Source of the DNA: UBA10133 sp964528565
GTDB lineage: Bacteria > Patescibacteriota > Microgenomatia > UBA1400 > MFAQ01
Assembly (NCBI GenBank): GCA_964528565.1
Contig: CAZGSP010000017.1
Coordinates: forward strand, 1-10,635
Length of the DNA stretch: 10,635 nt
Reading direction: 5' to 3'
The notes under the pieces are model-generated. The model made no database searches and had not been told where the DNA came from. It was given only the letters and a program-made list of their open reading frames with translations. The first letter of the stretch is position 1. The number at the start of each line of letters is the position of its first letter. Position numbers and translations under genes: made by a program. Shown here in pieces: positions 6,889 to 10,635 of this stretch.

Positions 6889-6991
6889 ATGACGGCCAAA
6901 CTACCCGCTTAGTAGGCACAAAGTCGTTCGAGGTGTAAGAATACCGATCACTATTGAAAGAGGGGTAACTAAAACCAGATATTTAAAATAA

Positions 6992-6997
6992 TATAAT
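6992..6997 (+). promoter_or_regulatory. -10 element upstream of the pyrophosphatase-like gene
   Basis: Perfect TATAAT in a very A+T-rich stretch (6980-7005). It is exactly 7 nt before a short ORF at 7005 and 39 nt before the gene start at 7037. No -35 is clear. Confidence 0.6.
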
Positions 6998-7004
6998 TAA
7001 AGAA

Positions 7005-7028
7005 ATGAGGAAGAACTCCTCAGCATAA
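7005..7028 (+). CDS. Possible 7-codon leaderless upstream ORF with 5' hairpin
   Basis: ATG at 7005 opens a frame coding MRKNSSA with stop TAA at 7026-7028, 8 nt before the ATG of the pyrophosphatase-like gene. TATAAT ends 7 nt before this ATG, the same spacing as at the likely leaderless genes here. The mini-ORF contains a 6-bp perfect stem, TGAGGA (7006-7011) with TCCTCA (7017-7022). The stem would sit at the very 5' end of the mRNA. It could be a leader peptide that tunes translation of the next gene, or simply an mRNA-stabilising hairpin. A frame this short can occur by chance. Confidence 0.35.
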   Translation: MRKNSSA

Positions 7029-7036
7029 AATATATT

Positions 7037-7408
7037 ATGGACTCAAAATCGTTATCCTTAGCAAAAGGACTGTTAGGTAAGAAAGTCAAAATAAAAATTG
7101 ACCGTCAGCTTGGTAGCAAACACCCAAAGTGGGGATTCAATTACGACGTTAATTATGGATACATTGAGGGTATTATCGCTCCGGATGGAGAAGAGCTTGA
7201 TGCCTATCTATTGAAAGTAGACCGTCCTGTTGAAGAATTCGAGGGAATAGTTGTTGCGATTGTCCATCGGACGGACAACGATGACGATAAGATTGTTGTC
7301 ATCCCTGAAGGCGAAAATGTCACCGATGAGGAAATCGAGAGCTTAACTCAGTTCCAGGAAAAGTTTTTCAAACACATAATCGTGAGATCGGACAAAATAC
7401 ACGATTAA
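7037..7408 (+). CDS. Inorganic pyrophosphatase-fold (family I PPase-like) protein
   Basis: A 123-aa protein, shorter than the usual 160-180 aa of bacterial soluble PPases, which split diphosphate into two phosphates with Mg2+. Family landmarks are present: KIKIDRQLGSKHP (18-30), Y36-D-V-N-Y-G-Y42 matching the YPxNYGYI segment, D50-G-E-E-L-D55 matching the metal-binding DGDPxD signature, and D80-N-D-D-D84-K85 matching the second acidic loop. The third position of the signature is Glu (E52) rather than Asp, and the N-terminal substrate-binding strands and C-terminal YxK region are shortened. I recall short PPase-like proteins with a DGEExDAY motif in other bacteria, often annotated as inorganic pyrophosphatase, so this is a known variant whose substrate is uncertain. 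There is no SD; translation may depend on the small upstream ORF. Confidence 0.78.
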   Translation: MDSKSLSLAKGLLGKKVKIKIDRQLGSKHPKWGFNYDVNYGYIEGIIAPDGEELDAYLLKVDRPVEEFEGIVVAIVHRTDNDDDKIVVIPEGENVTDEEIESLTQFQEKFFKHIIVRSDKIHD

Positions 7409-7439
7409 ATCCTATAATTGGAATTTTTGTGTAGCCTTG

Positions 7440-7472
7440 GCGATCACCCAACCCTGATCTCCAACTTCCCCC
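7440..7472. repeat. 33-bp direct repeat, left copy (C-terminal gene remnant)
   Basis: Matches 8565-8597 at 32 of 33 positions. Read on the minus strand it codes GKLEIRVG and a TGA stop (complement of 7444-7446), the same C-terminus as the 208-aa gene at 8569-9195. The single difference is a synonymous Val codon. Just upstream in the same minus-strand frame there is a stop codon, so this copy is a remnant, not a gene. It is 31 nt after the pyrophosphatase-like gene. Confidence 0.85.
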
Positions 7473-7574
7473 TTCTTCATAATAAGTATTAGAACAAAAA
7501 CAGCCACTCGTTGGCCTCTCAAACCAACAAAAAGCTCCGGGATTGTCGAACAAAAGCCGACAAGATGATGATAG

Positions 7575-7580
7575 TATACT
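7575..7580 (+). promoter_or_regulatory. -10 element of the GNAT-like gene
   Basis: TATACT lies 7 nt before the ATG at 7588; no SD or clear -35. It supports the ATG at 7588 over a frame-open TTG at 7543, which would lie upstream of this promoter. Confidence 0.55.
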
Positions 7581-7587
7581 TTTACAT

Positions 7588-8397
7588 ATGTTGGAGAACG
7601 GTCCAGAAAGAGAAACAAAGGAAATCATTTTCGATGAAGTATGGTCAAAACGTGGAACAAATTCAAAACCGGCCGAAGGGACTGTGCTTCCCGTCGAATG
7701 GAAATCGGGTTACGGCTTACCTCTAGTGATTGCATTAAAGGAATCAAGCCTGTTTCTGGAGCGTTTTGACGATTACTACAAAGATAGGGATGGGGGCAAA
7801 CGAAAAAGAGTTTTTTGTTTAGGTTTATTCGAAGATCGGACATTAGGATGTAAGTCCAAAAATCTTGTGCCCATAGGATATATTTATCTCCAAGAAATTG
7901 AATACGACCAAACCCAAATGGTTTGTAGTGATACGTTTACTATGGGGAAACCAATTTCAACGATCGTTAGCGATAACGGCACGGAGATAGAGGACCCTTT
8001 ATTTTCTAAGTTAGTAAAATCTAAACACGTACCACTTGCGGCAATCAGCATTGGATCCGATACAACATACGAGAACAGACGTGGCCAAGTAATATCCAAA
8101 TTGAGTCAGGTTGGGAGAAGGGATGACGGTCTTGCCCTAGAAGAAATGATTAAAGACCCCCGGGCAATAAAATCAGGTGGTGACAAGGAGAAACTTGAAG
8201 ATTTTCAACACACCCACCAAGGCCTTGGCCAATTACTTTTGGCTGGTGCGGTCGACATATGCAAACGCACAGGCCACAACAAACTTCACCTAAATACAAC
8301 CAACAATGAATCTCGTAATTTAATATATGAATCCCCATTTAAATACAAAGAAGAAACCGTTCGTGGATTCAAAAACCTAATTCTAGACGTAATTTGA
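7588..8397 (+). CDS. GNAT-like N-acetyltransferase-related protein
   Basis: A 269-aa soluble protein. The C-terminal 60 residues resemble the acetyl-CoA-binding half of the GNAT fold: HTHQGLGQLLLAGAVDICKR (208-227), a strand NKLHLNTTN (231-239), then NESRNLIYESPFKYKEE (240-256), matching the usual 'N..a..lY...GF...' ending. The CoA-loop consensus R/QxxGxG/A is only partly met (Q211-G-L-G214-Q-L), so binding may be altered. The N-terminal 150 residues are not recognised; they include a strand-rich part (31-51, 75-101) and a charged KDRDGGKRKR loop (65-74). Acetyl transfer to an unknown amine is the inferred activity. It lies alone between two 33-bp direct repeats and its neighbours do not explain it. 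Codon use is A+T-richer than the genes before 6851, hinting at transfer. Confidence 0.55.
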   Translation: MLENGPERETKEIIFDEVWSKRGTNSKPAEGTVLPVEWKSGYGLPLVIALKESSLFLERFDDYYKDRDGGKRKRVFCLGLFEDRTLGCKSKNLVPIGYIYLQEIEYDQTQMVCSDTFTMGKPISTIVSDNGTEIEDPLFSKLVKSKHVPLAAISIGSDTTYENRRGQVISKLSQVGRRDDGLALEEMIKDPRAIKSGGDKEKLEDFQHTHQGLGQLLLAGAVDICKRTGHNKLHLNTTNNESRNLIYESPFKYKEETVRGFKNLILDVI

Positions 8398-8582
8398 AAA
8401 TTGCCGACTCAGCCGGCAAGCCTCAGTACTTCGATTTTACGTTTGATCAAGTTTTTACTCCCGAAGGCTTCGATAGAGCCCAATCGGAATTTCCGGAAGA
8501 ACAAATGACGGAATTCTGGAATAGCGGCAAGGTTTGGGAAAAATTAGCCCAATATTTATCCAAAGCGATCACCCCACCCTGA
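8394..8582 (+). pseudogene. Orphan 62-codon ORF, possible C-terminal gene fragment
   Basis: An open frame follows the GNAT-like gene, beginning at a TTG that overlaps its stop (TTGA), and reads KIADSAGKPQYFDFTFDQVF, then TPEGFDRAQSEFPEEQMTEF and WNSGKVWEKLAQYLSKAITP. It is well-behaved coding-like sequence, but has no SD, no ATG near the start and no hydrophobic core of a complete domain that I recognise. It looks like the C-terminal end of a gene whose 5' part was lost, or a small translationally coupled partner. The stop lies inside the right 33-bp repeat and overlaps the 3' end of the convergent 208-aa gene by 14 nt. Family not recognised. Confidence 0.4.
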
Positions 8583-8597
8583 TCTCCAACTTCCCCC
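8565..8597. repeat. 33-bp direct repeat, right copy (3' end of the 208-aa gene)
   Basis: Matches 7440-7472 with one mismatch in 33. It contains the last codons (GKLEIRVG) and TGA (complement of 8569-8571) of the intact minus-strand gene. About 1.09 kb separates the two copies. No flanking inverted repeats or recombinase gene were seen. Confidence 0.85.
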
Positions 8598-9195
8598 TCT
8601 TCTCCTTATATATCTCCTCAAACATCTTCATCGTAAAGACACCGGCTTCCGGACTCATCTTGTTAAAATATCCGGTAATGGTTACCGTGTTGCCGGCAGT
8701 CTCAATTTTGTATGTCTTATTTGGTTTACTTCCGTTATAAGAAAACAAATTGGATGTGACCAACGAATCGCTCACAAAATCCATAGTCGCCAGAAGCCCG
8801 ATCACTTGGTAGTAGTACTTTCCGTTGCCGTTTCCCTTCCGGATAGGGAAGTCAAAGTCCAGCCTCCCGCGACTGGTCCAGTACTGGACAAATTTCTTTC
8901 CTTTAGAAATCACGATATAGGTGCATCCCTTTAGTGCTTGCCCCAGAGCATACTCAATATATTTTCTTTCATCCTTCTTGTGTTTATACCCATCGATCGC
9001 TTTTTGAGTGTCTTCCACAAAACCTTCGTGATCTTGGAGAAGGATCCTTATCTTACTTCCTTCTTTTTGGAACAAAAAGTGCTTCCTTTCAAATTCTCCC
9101 CAGAAAACATAGCTCTTCACCCGGTAATACTGATTTACCAGCCAATATACCCCCCGGTAGAAATACTTCTTTAATTTTTCCATCCTCTCCTTCAT
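8569..9195 (-). CDS. 208-aa protein of unknown function
   Basis: A basic, Tyr/Lys-rich soluble protein that I do not recognise. The N-terminus (1-40) is helical and basic, with YFYRGVYWLVNQYYRVKSYV (11-30), possibly membrane-associated. A middle helical part (70-88) leads to a strand pair KGCTYIVISKGKKFVQYWTS (89-108), then RLDFDFPIRK (110-119) and a helix YYYQVIGLLATMDFV (127-141). This order is loosely like YbjN/TY-Chap secretion-chaperone-type folds, a weak suggestion only. The C-terminal 50 residues are strand-rich and end KRGKLEIRVG. Two starts are possible: ATG at 9195, or ATG at 9183 (MEKLKKYF), which has AAGGAG 3 nt upstream. The gene diverges from the HNH gene with a 35-bp gap. Its 3' end is duplicated at 7440-7472. 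Confidence 0.75.
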   Translation of the reverse strand: MKERMEKLKKYFYRGVYWLVNQYYRVKSYVFWGEFERKHFLFQKEGSKIRILLQDHEGFVEDTQKAIDGYKHKKDERKYIEYALGQALKGCTYIVISKGKKFVQYWTSRGRLDFDFPIRKGNGNGKYYYQVIGLLATMDFVSDSLVTSNLFSYNGSKPNKTYKIETAGNTVTITGYFNKMSPEAGVFTMKMFEEIYKEKRGKLEIRVG

Positions 9196-9217
9196 ATCTT
9201 ACTCTTTAGACGCGTGC

Positions 9218-9224
9218 GATAATA
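9218..9224. promoter_or_regulatory. Overlapping divergent -10 elements (HNH gene / 208-aa gene)
   Basis: On the plus strand GATAAT (9218-9223), preceded by TG and one base (TGC, an extended -10), ends 7 nt before the ATG at 9231. On the minus strand TATTAT (complement of 9219-9224) precedes the ATG at 9195 and would give a leader of roughly 16 nt. The two hexamers share five base pairs. Confidence 0.5.
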
Positions 9225-9230
9225 TGAAAC

Positions 9231-9920
9231 ATGGTTGATCAAATATTTTCATACAGAGAAATGTGTGACCAGGAAAACTCTAGTTTACAGAGAGGAATGA
9301 ATTTTCGTCTCAATCCTAATTATTCGGTTATCCTGATGTCACGTAGGAGTAACGCTCCCTACAACGATCAAATTCTAGAGGATGGTGTGAGTATTTTGTA
9401 CGAAGGTCATGATGAGCCTAAAAGTATAGGAAACTTGAATCCAAAACTATTGGACCAACCGTTACGTTCAAAATATGGGAGGTTAATGCAAAATGGTTTA
9501 TTCGTAAAAGCAGTTGACGAATATAAATCAGGAGCCAGATCATCAGAGAAGGTTAAGGTGTACGAAAAGGTGTTACCGGGAGTATGGTCACTGAAAGGCA
9601 TGTTTGATCTCATGGATTATCAGTTCAGTAATGACGGAAAAAGAGACGTTGTTTCTTTTAAACTAAAACTATCTGATCAGCAGGAATCGGAACGGAACTT
9701 GGGGAATATAGATGATAGTCACAACAGGCTAATCCCCTCATCAGTTAAATTGGAAGTGTGGAAGAGAGATAAGGGTGCCTGTGTTATTTGCGGATCAAAT
9801 AAAAATCTTCATTTTGATCACGAGTTACCTTTTTCAAAAGGCGGTACAAGCTTAACCGCTAAAAACATTCGAATATTGTGTCTAAAACACAACCTAAGTA
9901 AGTCCGCCAAAATCGAATAA
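9231..9920 (+). CDS. SRA-like domain fused to HNH endonuclease (putative modification-dependent nuclease)
   Basis: A 229-aa protein in two parts. The C-terminus (176-223) is an intact HNH nuclease with a zinc knuckle: C184-x-x-C187, D196-H197 (general-base DH), S202-K-G-G205, N212 and C217-x-x-H220. The N-terminal part (about 30-148) resembles an SRA/YDG domain that flips out modified cytosines: SILYEGHDE (54-62), DQPLRSKYGRLMQNG (75-89), VKVYEKVLPGVWSLKGMFDL (108-127) and VVSFKLKL (140-147). SRA-HNH proteins such as ScoMcrA and TagI cut DNA carrying 5-methyl- or 5-hydroxymethylcytosine, so the likely role is restriction of modified phage DNA. The HNH call is firm; the SRA call is from motif pattern only. 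No methyltransferase accompanies it, as expected for a modification-dependent enzyme. The start is leaderless-type. It opens an A+T-rich stretch with the MazG-like and DUF2075-type genes. Confidence 0.8.
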   Translation: MVDQIFSYREMCDQENSSLQRGMNFRLNPNYSVILMSRRSNAPYNDQILEDGVSILYEGHDEPKSIGNLNPKLLDQPLRSKYGRLMQNGLFVKAVDEYKSGARSSEKVKVYEKVLPGVWSLKGMFDLMDYQFSNDGKRDVVSFKLKLSDQQESERNLGNIDDSHNRLIPSSVKLEVWKRDKGACVICGSNKNLHFDHELPFSKGGTSLTAKNIRILCLKHNLSKSAKIE

Positions 9921-9945
9921 TCTATGATGATTTGGAGTATTCCAG

Positions 9946-9954
9946 TGCTAGAAT
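9946..9954 (+). promoter_or_regulatory. Extended -10 element of the MazG-like gene
   Basis: TGCTAGAAT (TGn plus TAGAAT, 9949-9954) ends 6 nt before the ATG at 9961; no SD and no clear -35. It gives the MazG-like/DUF2075 pair its own promoter, separate from the HNH gene. Confidence 0.55.
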
Positions 9955-9960
9955 TGGCAT

Positions 9961-10326
9961 ATGGGAAAAGAAGAAAAGGATTCAGTATCAAACCTCACTG
10001 AAAGAATAATAAAGTTTAGAGATGCTAGAGACTGGAAACAGTTTCATAACCCCAAAGACGTATCGCTTTCATTGGTCCTTGAAGCAGGGGAGGTAATGGA
10101 ACACTTCCAATGGAAAAACGCTGAGGAGATGGAGCAATGTGTCAAGGAACATAGGGATGAAATTGGCGCTGAACTTGCTGATGTTTTATACTGGGTTCTT
10201 CTTTTGGGTAATGATTTAGGAATCGATGTTCTAGAAGCATTAAATAGAAAAATGGATGAAAATGAATTGCGATATTCTGTTGAAAAAGCAAAAGGTAATC
10301 ATAAAAAATATACCGAACTTGAATAA
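9961..10326 (+). CDS. MazG-like nucleotide pyrophosphohydrolase
   Basis: A 121-aa all-helical protein of the MazG/dCTPase (RS21-C6-like) family, which cleaves (d)NTPs to (d)NMP and PPi using Mg2+. The four acidic metal ligands are visible as E41-x-x-E44 (LVLEAGEVMEHFQW) and E71-x-x-D74 (EIGAELADVLYWVLLL). The opening LTERIIKFRDARDWKQFHNP (12-31) matches the family N-terminus. The length of about 120 aa is typical for the single-domain form. It may control nucleotide pools or remove modified nucleotides. Its stop codon TAA directly precedes the ATG of the next gene with no gap, so the two are co-translated. In phage-defence islands such enzymes are found beside nucleases; I infer the same here. 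Confidence 0.9.
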   Translation: MGKEEKDSVSNLTERIIKFRDARDWKQFHNPKDVSLSLVLEAGEVMEHFQWKNAEEMEQCVKEHRDEIGAELADVLYWVLLLGNDLGIDVLEALNRKMDENELRYSVEKAKGNHKKYTELE

Positions 10327-10635
10327 ATGATTATCTATCAGTCCACAAAGAAAGGATTCGTTAGAGATGTATTAGAAGGATACGCTGATTCAAAAATACT
10401 AACGTCATACGTGAGGGAGACGGGACATTCAACAAGTCTTCATGAACAGGAGTCGTGGCGAAACTCCATGCAATATATGAAAGATGTAATGCAGGATGTA
10501 GAAATTCCTGATGACGCTGGGGTTGCGATTGAATACAAAATACCGCAGACATCAAAAAGGATTGATTTTATCCTAACAGGTAACGATAACGAAAAGAAAA
10601 AGGTGGCCATAATCGTTGAATTAAAACAGTGGAGT
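10327..10635 (+). CDS. N-terminal part of a DUF2075-type helicase/nuclease protein (runs off the window)
   Basis: The frame is open for 103 codons to the last base, so only the N-terminus is seen. It reads MIIYQSTKKGFVRDVLEGYA, later EIPDDAGVAIEYKIPQTSKR (59-78), then D80 and VAIIVELKQW (93-102). This matches the start I know from DUF2075-domain proteins, large SF1-like (Schlafen-type) helicase/AAA proteins with an N-terminal PD-(D/E)xK-like nuclease domain; here D80 and E98-x-K100 form the core. The helicase part would follow outside the window. ATG abuts the MazG-like stop, so it is the second gene of an operon. The function is likely DNA or RNA processing in defence or repair; that is inference. 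The start at 10327 is secure because of the zero-gap junction. Confidence 0.85.
   Translation, partial: MIIYQSTKKGFVRDVLEGYADSKILTSYVRETGHSTSLHEQESWRNSMQYMKDVMQDVEIPDDAGVAIEYKIPQTSKRIDFILTGNDNEKKKVAIIVELKQWS

Noticed and set aside
6889..6990. Possible small RNA or tRNA remnant (GTTCGAGG at about 6927) after the terminator
   Set aside because: No cloverleaf arms or acceptor stem could be paired; the similarity to a T-loop is too short.
7543..7587. TTG start at 7543 for the GNAT-like gene
   Set aside because: No SD nearby, and the -10 hexamer TATACT (7575-7580) lies inside this extension and correctly spaced for the ATG at 7588.
7473..8564. Transposon or insertion sequence between the 33-bp repeats
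   Set aside because: No transposase gene and no terminal inverted repeats at the inner edges of the repeats.

Overview
The window looks like chromosomal DNA from a Patescibacteria/CPR bacterium, probably Microgenomates-like. This is inferred from gene content, not from a marker gene. Short, tightly packed genes encode membrane and envelope proteins of kinds I associate with CPR genomes: a DUF5652-like protein, an lmo0937-like micro-membrane protein with an 'IINNP...DVNIN' partner, a GxxDYKAxKN coiled-coil secreted protein, a small lipoprotein and a degenerate M50 protease. No rRNA, tRNA, CRISPR array, insertion sequence or integrase was seen.

Region 1 (1-6851) is envelope and housekeeping-like. 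A terminator from an upstream gene is followed by an ABC exporter half-transporter with a full Shine-Dalgarno (SD) site. Next come a DUF5652-like gene (minus), an M50-like metalloprotease, a small single-pass protein (minus), a lipoprotein, a secreted coiled-coil protein, a polytopic membrane protein and a two-gene operon of tiny membrane proteins (45 and 73 aa; the 45-aa gene is easily missed). The last is a 232-aa protein with an ASCH/PUA-like N-terminal part, ended by a good terminator.

Region 2 (6852-9195) is a mosaic. A pyrophosphatase-fold protein is preceded by a possible 7-codon leaderless ORF folded in a hairpin. It is followed by a 33-bp sequence, copied at 8565-8597, that encodes the C-terminus of the minus-strand 208-aa gene. 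Between the copies lie a GNAT-like gene and an orphan 62-codon ORF fragment, so about 1.1 kb looks inserted into, or duplicated at, the 3' end of the 208-aa gene.

Region 3 (9231-10635) is visibly A+T-richer and looks like the start of a defence or nucleic-acid-processing island: an SRA-like/HNH endonuclease, a MazG-like nucleotide pyrophosphohydrolase and, abutting it, the N-terminal nuclease-like part of a DUF2075-type helicase protein that runs off the window.

A theme across the window is start-site architecture. At least seven starts have a recognisable -10 hexamer 6-8 nt upstream of the start codon and no SD, the geometry of leaderless mRNAs. Other genes (61, 5703, 6153) have SD sites. 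Two divergent pairs have -10 hexamers overlapping on opposite strands (3121-3132 and 9218-9224); a third pair (2097-2124) has closely spaced ones.
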